A stretch of DNA of 38,907 nt from contig JARBAW010000043.1 in assembly GCA_029237505.1 (NCBI GenBank), positions 1-38,907 of the forward strand. The letters run 5' to 3'. Position numbers and translations under genes: made by a program. This DNA comes from Nitrososphaerales archaeon. Its GTDB lineage: Archaea > Thermoproteota > Nitrososphaeria > Nitrososphaerales > Nitrososphaeraceae. The notes beneath the pieces are model-generated. The model saw nothing but the letters and a program-made list of their open reading frames with translations. It was not told the origin of the DNA and searched no databases. Below, piece after piece: positions 9,377 through 18,674 of the stretch (positions within the stretch are counted from its first letter, which is position 1; each line of letters opens with the position of its first letter).

Positions 9377-11199
9377 TCACCTCTAGCAGTCTTTGCGCTG
9401 AATTTTACATCGTTACCATAATCCATATATGAGTCCGGATCATCCTTGGCACTTGGCAATGAGATAGTTTCCATTAAGGATGCTTTTACGTCATCTAGAT
9501 TCTTTGCATTTCCATTGTCTTTAGTTGCACCATTAATCAGTTTGCTAATCCACATTGCAAGAGATTCATTAGTGGTTCGTTCCTCTCTGTAAATATCAAT
9601 TATTTTTATTATGGTGGGTATGACTCTTTTTGCTGGTACTCGCATTACAGATTTACCTAGTACCCCATCTTCTCCATCAGTTCCTCCGAACAACATTGTA
9701 TATGTTGGGGTCATGGTTCCCTCAATTCTAGATGCGCCTCCGTAAAATCCAATTGTGGCAATTTCGTGTTGCCCACAAGAATTTGGACATCCACTTATCT
9801 TTATTGTTGAATCTCTAAGGTCATCTTCAGTATCTAGTCCCAGTTCAATGAATTTGGATTGGATCTCTTTTGCCAATCTATGAGAATTGGTAATTGCTAG
9901 ATTGCATGAAGTAGTACCTGAACATCCAACAGCCGATGACATAGTTAGTGCACCCGGATTTGCAAGTCCTGTTTTAGCAAGTTCATTATAAAATTCCGGT
10001 AGATCACTGGCTTTGACGAATCTTACTGCAAAGTTTTGATTAGGAGTATTACGTGCACAACCTTCGCCAGAATAAGTTTTAATAGTCTTCGCAAGGGACC
10101 GAAGCTGACTTGATGTTATATCGCCTGCACCCAACGTAACGAACACTACAAAGTAACCATTCTGTTTTTGGGATACCACATTGGAGTGAATCCATCTTTT
10201 ATACGGGTCACTATTGATATCCACTTTTTCATTAATAAGTGGTAATTTCTTACCATTGGACAATTGCTTGATATTGAGACTTTCCAAATCCAATTTGTAT
10301 CTATTCAGTGTTTCAAGAGAAATGGTCATTTCTACATTTGACCTCTCCTTGATTACCAATTTCTGAAACTTTTCCCATCCCATTTCATTGACCAAATATC
10401 TCATTCTATTCCTGGCCATATTTTCACGATTGCCAAGTCTATCAAACAGTCTTACTACAGCCATACATGTCGACACGAGTCTTTTTTCAGAAGTAAATTC
10501 CTCTAACAGGTGCCCTATGAATGAAGCAGCTCCAAGACCACCGCCAAGATATATCTTGAACCCATTAGTTCCATCTTTTTTCATTGGGATAAGACCGATA
10601 TCAGCAATTCTTATCAACCCGTGATTGGAGCAACATGCGAAATTAATCTTGAATTTCCTTGGTAGGTTTTGACACACTGGGTTTCTTAGAAAGAATCGTG
10701 CAATCGCCATGGCATAAGGAGTTGAATCAAATTCCTCATCCGGACACACGCCAGCAAAATGACTACACATAACATTCCTCACTGTATTGCCACAAGCTTC
10801 TCTTGTTGTCAATCCTACTTCAACCAGACCTCTCATAACTTCGCTTACATCTTCAAGCTGCACCCAGTGGAGCTGAATGTTTTGACGAGTTGAGACATGA
10901 GCTGAACCAATTGAAAATGCCTCAGAAAGTGTGGCAATCTTTTGCAATTGTTCTGGAGTTATTTCTCCACTAGGAATCTTGATCCTAATCATACTGTAAT
11001 TTTGTTGTAAGCGGGATCCATAGGCTCCATGTTGAAGGCGGAAGCGCCTAAAGTCATCTTCGCTCATTTTTCCCCTTCTGAAGAGTTTGACGTTTTGACC
11101 GAAAACCTCAGTTTCTTCTTCTTTCCCCCATCTTGGACTAGATTTGGGAGAAAAATGCTTTTTATCAGGATAATTTAGAACTTCTTTTTTCAATACCAA
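9364..11199 (-). CDS. Ferredoxin-type sulfite/nitrite reductase (siroheme, 4Fe-4S)
   Basis: TTREACGNTVRNVMCSHFAGVCP, SAVGCSGTTSCNLAITNSHRLAKEI, IKISGCPNSCGQHEIATIGFYGGA cluster-ligand motifs. Confidence 0.92.
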   Translation of the reverse strand: MVLKKEVLNYPDKKHFSPKSSPRWGKEEETEVFGQNVKLFRRGKMSEDDFRRFRLQHGAYGSRLQQNYSMIRIKIPSGEITPEQLQKIATLSEAFSIGSAHVSTRQNIQLHWVQLEDVSEVMRGLVEVGLTTREACGNTVRNVMCSHFAGVCPDEEFDSTPYAMAIARFFLRNPVCQNLPRKFKINFACCSNHGLIRIADIGLIPMKKDGTNGFKIYLGGGLGAASFIGHLLEEFTSEKRLVSTCMAVVRLFDRLGNRENMARNRMRYLVNEMGWEKFQKLVIKERSNVEMTISLETLNRYKLDLESLNIKQLSNGKKLPLINEKVDINSDPYKRWIHSNVVSQKQNGYFVVFVTLGAGDITSSQLRSLAKTIKTYSGEGCARNTPNQNFAVRFVKASDLPEFYNELAKTGLANPGALTMSSAVGCSGTTSCNLAITNSHRLAKEIQSKFIELGLDTEDDLRDSTIKISGCPNSCGQHEIATIGFYGGASRIEGTMTPTYTMLFGGTDGEDGVLGKSVMRVPAKRVIPTIIKIIDIYREERTTNESLAMWISKLINGATKDNGNAKNLDDVKASLMETISLPSAKDDPDSYMDYGNDVKFSAKTARGECAA

Positions 11200-11428
11200 T
11201 TTAATTTCTTTTTCAAAACCATATATTTTTTATGGATTTAACTAGTTTTGGCAATTTCGATGGGTTAATGAGGTAAATTACTACTGTATCTAGATGTGAT
11301 CTGCATTTGCATCTACTGATAACAGATGAAATTATCCTGTAATTTTCCAACGTCAAGAGAAATTCGAGTGTTCAACTAGTTATAGTACTTGAAAATTAAC
11401 GTTTCAAACCAAAGCAGAGAATAAAATA

Positions 11429-11503
11429 TGGATGGGGAGAGATTTGAACTCTCGACCACCTGTGTGTGAGACAGGTATCATAACCAGTCTAGACCACCCA
11501 TCC
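11429..11503 (-). tRNA. tRNA-Val (anticodon CAC)
   Basis: Minus strand GGATGGGTGGTCTAGACTGGTTATGATACCTGTCTCACACACAGGTGGTCGAGAGTTCAAATCTCTCCCCATCC. 7-bp acceptor GGATGGG/CCCATCC, anticodon stem CCTGT/ACAGG with loop CTCACAC, T-arm GAGAG-TTCAAAT-CTCTC. No encoded CCA. Confidence 0.95.
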
Positions 11504-11574
11504 CAAACTTGATTAGTATTTTCCCAATTAATATCTTGATAAAGTCTAATGTTCCGAAAAGATGAGGATTTCCG

Positions 11575-12825
11575 TTATGTCCCCTCACTAAAACCTGTCA
11601 GGTAAGTATGTTGTTCTTTGGAAAGGGTATCTATGTTAATATCCATGGATTCCAATTTTGCTCTGGCAATTTCCTGATCTTGAGCTCTATCAATATCATA
11701 TACTGCAGGAGAAAGCGATCCCTTTGATTGAATCAATTTAATTGCCGAGAGAAGCTGATTGGCAAAGCTCATATCCATCACTTCTGAAGGATGTCCTTCC
11801 GCTGCGACTAGATTCACCAATCTCCCTTCTCCAATTAGATATACTTTATTTCCCTTCTCAAGTTCATATTCTGTTGTGTTTTCATTGATTTGTTTTACCG
11901 ACTTTGATTTGGATTTGAGGGCATCAACAGAGATCTCAACGTTGAAATGTCCTGCATTGGCTAGAATGCTTCCGTCTTTCATTCGCAGTATGTGTTCCTC
12001 TCTTATTACATCCTTACATCCAGTTGTAGTAACAAAGAGATCGCCAGTCGTCGCTGCAGTAACCATTGGCAAGACCGAATAACCATCAAGCTTAGCTTTT
12101 AGCGCTGCGATTGGATCAATTTCAGTTATTATGACATTAGCTCCAAGACCGGCTGCTCTTCTAGCAACTCCTTTTCCCACATGCCCATATCCAGAAACGA
12201 CCACATTTTTTCCTGAAATCAAGATATTAGTTGCTCTAATAACTCCATCTAGGGCCGATTGACCTGTACCATAAACATTGTCAAAATCATGTTTTGTTTC
12301 TGCATCATTTACGGCCATTATTGGATATTTCAGTTTACCATTTTTTTCCATAGCTCGTAATCTCACCACTCCTGTGGTGGTTTCTTCTGTCCCCCCATAG
12401 ATTTGACTAATATTCCTACTTGAATTATGCATTTCAACAGTGAGATCCGCTCCGTCATCAATTGTTACATTAGGATTAATTGCCATGGTTGCATGGATAT
12501 CATCATAGTACTGTTCATTTGAAACACCTCTACTTGCAAATATTGATATTTCTTCTTCAACGAGTGCGGCAGCGACATCATCTTGCGTACTCAAAGGATT
12601 GCAACCACACCAAGCTAATTCTGCACCCAAATCACGTAGTGTACGAATTAGAACACCCGTTTCCTTCGTAACATGTAGACATCCGGCAACCCTAACGCCA
12701 TTTAAAGGACTGTTGAGTTTAAATTTTTTTTTAAGATTAGATAATACTGGCATATGAACTTCTGCCCAATCAATCTTTTTCTTTCCATCTTCAGCTAAAT
12801 TAGGGTCCTTGATTCTGTATTTCAT
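11575..12825 (-). CDS. ahcY: Adenosylhomocysteinase
   Basis: GVRVAGCLHVTKETGVLIRTL, NDAETKHDFDNVYGTGQSALDGVIRATNI, VVVSGYGHVGKGVARRA. Confidence 0.95.
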   Translation of the reverse strand: MKYRIKDPNLAEDGKKKIDWAEVHMPVLSNLKKKFKLNSPLNGVRVAGCLHVTKETGVLIRTLRDLGAELAWCGCNPLSTQDDVAAALVEEEISIFASRGVSNEQYYDDIHATMAINPNVTIDDGADLTVEMHNSSRNISQIYGGTEETTTGVVRLRAMEKNGKLKYPIMAVNDAETKHDFDNVYGTGQSALDGVIRATNILISGKNVVVSGYGHVGKGVARRAAGLGANVIITEIDPIAALKAKLDGYSVLPMVTAATTGDLFVTTTGCKDVIREEHILRMKDGSILANAGHFNVEISVDALKSKSKSVKQINENTTEYELEKGNKVYLIGEGRLVNLVAAEGHPSEVMDMSFANQLLSAIKLIQSKGSLSPAVYDIDRAQDQEIARAKLESMDINIDTLSKEQHTYLTGFSEGT

Positions 12826-13013
12826 TCATCTGAGTGTCCTATTGCGCACATATTATCCTTCACCCAAAGTTAGCATTTTCTGACATTCTAGACCTTAACT
12901 TGATGAATGATGATGGGAAATCAATGAAGCATTATGATGCCTGGTTGATGAGGAAATATTAAGGTAGAATTTGCGCAAACTAACATTATAATAAATACGA
13001 GAATTAAATTATC

Positions 13014-13541
13014 ATGAAAAACATGAGAAGGCTCCAAATTGCGGTCATTGGATACAATCAGGACAAATCCAGTGATAAAACAAATAAAATAGCATATCAA
13101 GTTGGTACACAGATCGCAAAGGCAAATGCTGTGCTAATTTGTGGGGGTCTAGGCGGCGTTATGGAAAACGCGTGCAGAGGAGCAAAAGAAAATGGAGGTT
13201 TGACCGTCGGAATTATTCCTCAAGAAGAAGCTAAATTTGCCAACGAGTTTTGTGACGTCGTTATTGCAACCGGAATAGGATATGCCAGAGATTTTGTCGT
13301 GGCGACGTCTGCGGATGGAATTATCGCCGTGGGTGGTGGTGTTGGTACCCTGATAGAGCTGTGCGTTGGATATATGTTAAAAAAGATTTTGGTAACAATA
13401 CCAAGTAGTGGAGGAACTGCTGAAAACTTTGGCGGAAGATATCTTGATGACAGAAAAAGAGTATTCATACAAACTTCTCAAGATGCTCAAAGCGCAGTTA
13501 AAATAATATCCGACTATTTTGCGTCACAAGAAGAATCGTAG
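13014..13541 (+). CDS. TIGR00725-like / LOG-Rossmann family protein
   Basis: IAVIGYNQ...LICGGLGGVMENACRGAKENGGLTVGIIP...AVGGGVGTLIEL. Confidence 0.82.
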   Translation: MKNMRRLQIAVIGYNQDKSSDKTNKIAYQVGTQIAKANAVLICGGLGGVMENACRGAKENGGLTVGIIPQEEAKFANEFCDVVIATGIGYARDFVVATSADGIIAVGGGVGTLIELCVGYMLKKILVTIPSSGGTAENFGGRYLDDRKRVFIQTSQDAQSAVKIISDYFASQEES

Positions 13542-13573
13542 TTACGACGCCAAAAATGGAAATATGAATAGAT

Positions 13574-14740
13574 CTAGCTTGAAATAGTCTTTAGGTATGG
13601 ATCAGGAGTATAAAATGATCCATTTTTTTCTTGCAGCTCACTTAAAGTAGAAACTATTTTTTTAAATCCATTTTCTCTACCAATTTCAAATAGCTCTCTT
13701 TTAAGACCCATTCCTATTTTCAATGCCAACTCAACGTCCTCTCTTGTACAAACTCCATTTGAAATCAACCATGCAGCATTATTGATCGCAACTGATAGGA
13801 TCCTTATTGGATCATAACGTCTTGCTTCCTCTTCAGATAATGGAACCCTTTCATAGTTCTCATCAACATAGGAATAGAAACCTTCTCCTGATTTCTTTCC
13901 CAATTTCCCTGATGAAAACAATTGTTCTATTTTAGGATGTGGGTTTACTACTTTTTTATCACGAGAATACATTTCAATTGTAGCTTTGTGTACAACATCA
14001 AGTCCAGTATAATCAGCCAATTCAAAAATGCCCATTGGAAGGAACAGTTTATATTTCACCGCTGAATCAATTTCGGTCATAGTTTTACCGTCATTTTCTA
14101 GGCTGTATGCGGCCTCATGAACTAGTGGTATGAATATTCTATTTACTATAAAGCCAGGAACGTCTTTGTTACAAACAATAGGAACCTTTGATAATGATTT
14201 TACAAAATCTATTCCAAGATCCACAGTAGATTTGTCTGTATTTACGCCTGGAATAACTTCAACTAATTTCATCAATTGTGGCGGATTAAAAAAATGCAAT
14301 CCTATGAATCTAGAAGGTCTATTAGTTAATTGGGATATTTCACTTATTGGTAAAGTGCTTGTGTTAGACGAATAGATTGTTTTTTCTTGGGCAAATTGAT
14401 CTACCTCAGAATAAACTTTTTTCTTTAGTTTAAGATCTTCAGGAACAGCTTCGATAAGCAAATCAGTATCTTGTAATGCCTCTTTCAGATCAACCACTGG
14501 TCTTATTCTACCATGAATTTTGTCCGATTCTTGTTTGTTTATCTTGTTTTTTTCTACCATCTTATCAAGTGACCATCTTATCTTACTCATCGCATTGTCC
14601 AAGAATTTTTCTTCAATGTCTCTTAATACTACATCATATCCATTCATTGCAGAAATCTGAGCTATACCATGACCCATTATTCCTGATCCTAAAACTGTAA
14701 TTTTGTTTATCTGTGACAATACTGATACTCCAAATTTCAT
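13574..14740 (-). CDS. 3-hydroxyacyl-CoA dehydrogenase (3-hydroxybutyryl-CoA dehydrogenase type)
   Basis: ITVLGSGIMGHGIAQISAMNGYDVVLRD, SSNTSTLPISEISQLTNRPSRFIGLHFFNPP, KDVPGFIVNRIFIPL. Confidence 0.92.
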   Translation of the reverse strand: MKFGVSVLSQINKITVLGSGIMGHGIAQISAMNGYDVVLRDIEEKFLDNAMSKIRWSLDKMVEKNKINKQESDKIHGRIRPVVDLKEALQDTDLLIEAVPEDLKLKKKVYSEVDQFAQEKTIYSSNTSTLPISEISQLTNRPSRFIGLHFFNPPQLMKLVEVIPGVNTDKSTVDLGIDFVKSLSKVPIVCNKDVPGFIVNRIFIPLVHEAAYSLENDGKTMTEIDSAVKYKLFLPMGIFELADYTGLDVVHKATIEMYSRDKKVVNPHPKIEQLFSSGKLGKKSGEGFYSYVDENYERVPLSEEEARRYDPIRILSVAINNAAWLISNGVCTREDVELALKIGMGLKRELFEIGRENGFKKIVSTLSELQEKNGSFYTPDPYLKTISS

Positions 14741-14843
14741 GATTTTTAATGTTACGATTCTTGTGTCATATTATATATGACAGCCATCACCAGACACCTC
14801 GAAACTGTTTTATTCATAATTGCGTTACATGAATTAATCATAG

Positions 14844-15365
14844 TTGATAAGACCATTTGCGCTTTTGCTAAATCAAGATGATCCAAAGAAATGTAGTGCA
14901 TTAAAATTGATTAGATTTGGCGCAATTTTGCCCACAAATTCTATACGGAATAATATGCTTGTGTTGAATCCCTTTGCTAATGAGATAGTCTGTAAATCTG
15001 ATAAAAATTTGATAGATTCTATATGTGTGATTGACTGCTCGTGGAACAAGGCAGATAATGTGTTGACAAATCATAAATTTTTGAGGAGAGGCATTCCAAG
15101 AAAAATTCCCGCAGTGTTAGCAGGAAATCCAATTAATTATGCTAGACTTGGCAGATTATCAAGCGTTGAATCTCTATCCGCATGTTATTATGTTCTGGGA
15201 GAAAAGAAGTTTGCTTCAAGTTTGCTTGACAAGTTCAAATGGGGACATACATTTCTAGAATTAAATCATGATGCATTAGAAGATTATTCTTTTGCGGAAA
15301 ATAGAGATGAAATAATGAAAATTGAAGCAGACTACTTTGGAAGCTATATTATGAAGAACGATTAA
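14844..15365 (+). CDS. tsr3: Tsr3-like SSU rRNA aminocarboxypropyltransferase (DUF367)
   Basis: NQDDPKKCSALKLIRFG, LVLNPFANEIVCKSD, IDCSWNKA, RGIPRKIPAVLAGNPINYARLGRLSSVESLSACYYVLG. TTG start. Confidence 0.9.
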   Translation: MIRPFALLLNQDDPKKCSALKLIRFGAILPTNSIRNNMLVLNPFANEIVCKSDKNLIDSICVIDCSWNKADNVLTNHKFLRRGIPRKIPAVLAGNPINYARLGRLSSVESLSACYYVLGEKKFASSLLDKFKWGHTFLELNHDALEDYSFAENRDEIMKIEADYFGSYIMKND

Positions 15366-15381
15366 GCATGTAACATGCTTA
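15363..15381. repeat. Near-perfect palindrome TAAGCATGT-A-ACATGCTTA at the tsr3 stop codon
   Basis: Direct reading: 9-nt arms, 1-nt spacer; begins at the tsr3 TAA stop. Confidence 0.9.
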
Positions 15382-15489
15382 CAAAAATGAAGTCATTTTT
15401 TTCTTTTACTCAGGCATAGTTTCCATATTTGGTATCTATTAAATGTGAGGCTAAGAAATATGAAATTACTCTGAACATGAAAAAGTGAA

Positions 15490-15903
15490 TTATTCTCTGT
15501 TTGATAGTAGCCATTCTATTATCTTGTCAAGATCATTGCTAGTAACTGTGATCTTTATGGGACCCAGGGGTGACTCCTCGTAATGTTCAACAAGTGAAAT
15601 CACTCCTCCATATGCTGCCTGCTTATTCAAATAGAACCATGTAACATTACCTGTTCTATTCCAATCTAAGAGTTTTCTAAGAACACCTACGGAGGATTTT
15701 GATCTCACGCCAACTCGAATGTGGTGTAACGACATAATTCCTTTGCAGGTAGCTTCCACATGTCCATCTGTTACCGTAGGAATGCATCCATTTGCCACAT
15801 TTAATAGACATTTTTTCACTTTTTCAGGATCTTCGGATGCATTAAGAACAGTTTCTGCCTTTAATTCAACATTCTCATCCTGAAGATCATTTGTTTTCCA
15901 CAA
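15490..15903 (-). CDS. UPF0201-like protein (predicted RNA-binding)
   Basis: NASEDPEKVKKCLLNVANG-type N-terminus and RNA-binding-like body; adjacent to a UPF0200 gene, a known archaeal pairing. Confidence 0.65.
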   Translation of the reverse strand: MWKTNDLQDENVELKAETVLNASEDPEKVKKCLLNVANGCIPTVTDGHVEATCKGIMSLHHIRVGVRSKSSVGVLRKLLDWNRTGNVTWFYLNKQAAYGGVISLVEHYEESPLGPIKITVTSNDLDKIIEWLLSNRE

Positions 15904-15923
15904 CTATTATCATCACCATAAAG

Positions 15924-16508
15924 TTATTCGAACTTGTTTTCATCCATCCATTTCTGTACTATTCGAAAACTAACATCGCATAACTCTGATATTGAAATGT
16001 CGTTATTTGATATAGTTTCATCTGCTAAGGCAATGGCATCGCTTATTCCCACTCCCATCTCGACCTTGTCGCGTTTGTCGAACTCGCCTATATTAGATGG
16101 TACGTCTGAGCGAGCCCTTTCCCTAATATGTGAATATCTTGTGAGAGTTGAACCATGTATCGCTAACAATTTGACATTACCGACCCGTCTAAGAACTTGA
16201 ATCTCTGCCATACTTCTAATTCCATCTACAATCACCACCTCAAACTCTTTGTTTTCTTGTTTCATAGTCTTGATTTTATTCGCTACCAAATACGCAATTG
16301 CTTCAGGCCCATTTTTATCCCTCAGTTTTAACATTAATTTAGAAAGGTTATCACTGGTAGGTTCCAATCCATCATTTTGAGCAGCCTCTCTCACCACATC
16401 ACCCATAATCAACAGCGGAATACCTTTCTGAGCTAAATAGTTTGCAACGGTTGTTTTTCCCGCTCCGGGCATACCTGTTAAAGCTACAATTAGAATATCT
16501 TCGGACAT
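15924..16508 (-). CDS. UPF0200 P-loop NMP kinase-like protein
   Basis: IVALTGMPGAGKTTVANYLAQKGIPLLIMGDVVREAA, VIVDGIRSMAEIQVLRR. Confidence 0.85.
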   Translation of the reverse strand: MSEDILIVALTGMPGAGKTTVANYLAQKGIPLLIMGDVVREAAQNDGLEPTSDNLSKLMLKLRDKNGPEAIAYLVANKIKTMKQENKEFEVVIVDGIRSMAEIQVLRRVGNVKLLAIHGSTLTRYSHIRERARSDVPSNIGEFDKRDKVEMGVGISDAIALADETISNNDISISELCDVSFRIVQKWMDENKFE

Positions 16509-16542
16509 GACAAAATCAAGCGAATATGATATTTCCCACTAA

Positions 16543-16791
16543 CTAATGTATTAAGTTTAGCAAATTCTTTTCTGCTAGTTGTATGTCTTCTGCTTTGATG
16601 GTCTTTCTCCCAGCATGTGAAGCTAAGGCCACAGCTTGATCTGAAATCTTAGTGGCGACCATTTCGAGTATTATTCTTAGTTGATCTGCTGCCTCTTCGC
16701 TAACTCTTTCTCCTCCAGATTTCTTTATGATTCTGTACATTCCTGCAAGTCCAAGTTCTGGATATTCTGTCATTTCTCCTAAAGTATTCAT
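16543..16791 (-). CDS. Archaeal histone
   Basis: AGMYRIIKKSGGERVSEEAADQLRIILEMVATKISDQAVALASHAGRKTIKAEDIQLA, a histone fold of HMf type. Confidence 0.93.
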   Translation of the reverse strand: MNTLGEMTEYPELGLAGMYRIIKKSGGERVSEEAADQLRIILEMVATKISDQAVALASHAGRKTIKAEDIQLAEKNLLNLIH

Positions 16792-16981
16792 AGATTACAT
16801 TAAAGTATTCTGTCAAAAAATAGAATGTTCAAAATAAACTAGGACGTTCATAAAAATATATCAATAAATCAAATCTACTCTCGGCACTTTCCATTCGAGC
16901 AAAATCCATCTCCTCACACTCGAAAAGAATCTTGCAAATTTATATGAGAATATGAGCCGATTTAGAGGAAGGTCAACATTG

Positions 16982-18376
16982 TCATTCTACGTGATGCTCA
17001 TAGACCAGTTTATCATAGAACCTCACTGACTTGACATTTACAAATTCCAACATTCCATATCTGGATAATTCCCTTCCAAAGCCACTATGTTTGATACCGC
17101 CAAAAGGAACCCTCGGATCTGAGGCAACCATATTGTTTACCGTAACGATGCCACATTCAAGTTCACTTGATAGTTTCTGCGCCTTGTCTAAATCACGTGT
17201 CCAGATACTTCCACCAAGTCCGAAATCCGAATTGTTTGCTACTCGTATTGCTTCGGTCTCATCTTCAACAACCATTATTGGTGCTACGGGCCCAAAAGTT
17301 TCTTCTCGTGACACTCTCATTTGTGGGTTAACATTTTTTATTACTGTGGGTTTGTAAAAAGCACCTACACTTCCAATTCTGTGGCCTCCGGTTAATACCT
17401 CTCCACCAAGGCTTACTGCATCTTTTACCATTGAATCTATATTATCCAGACTCTTTACGCTGGAAAGTGGTCCGATATCGGTGCTGTCTGACATTGGATC
17501 TCCGACATTCAGTTTTTCTGCTTTTTGAACGAATGATTCTATGAATTCATTTGCAATTTTCTTTGAGACAATGAATCTTTTTGAGGCGACGCAGCTTTGA
17601 CCACAATTTAGAAACCTACCTTTTATTGCACCTGATGAGGCTTTCTCGATATCCGCATCGTCCAGAACAATGAAGGGATCACTTCCGCCTAACTCCAAGA
17701 CACATTTTTTCAGTCGCGACGTTGCACGTTGAGCTACTTTGGCCCCGATTTCAATACTTCCTGTAAATGTAACACCATCAATGTTTGAATCAATGAGCAT
17801 TTCTGCAATCTTTGAATTACCAATAATAGTACTAAATACACCATCAGCAGCCCCACTTTTTGAAATCGTTTTTTCAATCTCCACTCCGCACTGCATTGTT
17901 GCACTGGCAGGCTTCAATACAATTGTGTTTCCCGCCATTAAAGATGGCGCTGCAAAGCGTAACGCTTGCCAATATGGAAAATTCCACGGCATAATACTTG
18001 CAACAACGCCCAGCGGTTGAAACGTTATCATTGTCTTATTGGCATCGCTGTTCAATGATTCGTTATTAAGAAGAATGTCTCCGTTGTATGAGTAAAATTC
18101 TACAGCCCACGCGCATTTTTCTATCTCTGAACGAGATTCCTTGATGGGTTTTCCCATCTCTTCTGATGCTATTTTAGCTAAACTTTCTTTGTCTTTTCGC
18201 AATTGTTCAGCCAATCGGAGCAGTATCATTGATCTTTTGCGAATATCACCTTTCCATTCTCTAAATGCCGTTCTCGAGTTATCCACAATCTTGGTAACTT
18301 GTTCATTTGTCATATTTTCATATTCATGAATCACCCGCTCATTTGCTGGATTGACAGTTACAACAGTATTATTCAT
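16982..18376 (-). CDS. NAD(P)-dependent aldehyde dehydrogenase (succinate-semialdehyde dehydrogenase-like)
   Basis: GVVASIMPWNFPYWQALRFAAPSLMAGNTIVLKPAS, VTFTGSIEIGAKVAQRA, LELGGSDPFIVLDDADIEKA, NCGQSCVASKRFIV, SREETFGPVAPI. Confidence 0.93.
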   Translation of the reverse strand: MNNTVVTVNPANERVIHEYENMTNEQVTKIVDNSRTAFREWKGDIRKRSMILLRLAEQLRKDKESLAKIASEEMGKPIKESRSEIEKCAWAVEFYSYNGDILLNNESLNSDANKTMITFQPLGVVASIMPWNFPYWQALRFAAPSLMAGNTIVLKPASATMQCGVEIEKTISKSGAADGVFSTIIGNSKIAEMLIDSNIDGVTFTGSIEIGAKVAQRATSRLKKCVLELGGSDPFIVLDDADIEKASSGAIKGRFLNCGQSCVASKRFIVSKKIANEFIESFVQKAEKLNVGDPMSDSTDIGPLSSVKSLDNIDSMVKDAVSLGGEVLTGGHRIGSVGAFYKPTVIKNVNPQMRVSREETFGPVAPIMVVEDETEAIRVANNSDFGLGGSIWTRDLDKAQKLSSELECGIVTVNNMVASDPRVPFGGIKHSGFGRELSRYGMLEFVNVKSVRFYDKLVYEHHVE

Positions 18377-18674
18377 ATTACTAGCTAATTATTCAATAAA
18401 GCAATTAATATTCATATGCACGGCTAGATTCCTAACAAATACCAATTGTCTTTAATGTGAGTTCAATGGAGGTCAACCTGAGGCTTTTTAATATACGTAA
18501 AGAACTATATCATTTCACAATATCCAAGTTCATCAAATATATGTTACCAATTATAGGATTTACAAGGCCATGCTATTTTGATTGAATGATATCAGTATAT
18601 CAGTATTATTCATGTGCAACAAACGTGTTAGAATATTGAAAAATCTTAAATCTCGAGAGCTAGGAGATGATTAT

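Noticed and set aside
12900-12955. Repeated TGATGA-like stretch resembling a C/D-box RNA upstream of the TIGR00725 gene
   Set aside because: Several C-box-like words but no correctly placed CTGA D boxes on either strand.
13528-13558. Imperfect GCGTC/GACGC hairpin around the TIGR00725 stop codon
   Set aside because: Short stem with a long loop, partly inside the CDS; could be chance or a weak terminator.
18582-18674. N-terminal extension of the beta-hydroxyacid dehydrogenase ORF
   Set aside because: The Rossmann motif starts at the ATG at 18675; upstream residues look like translated promoter sequence.
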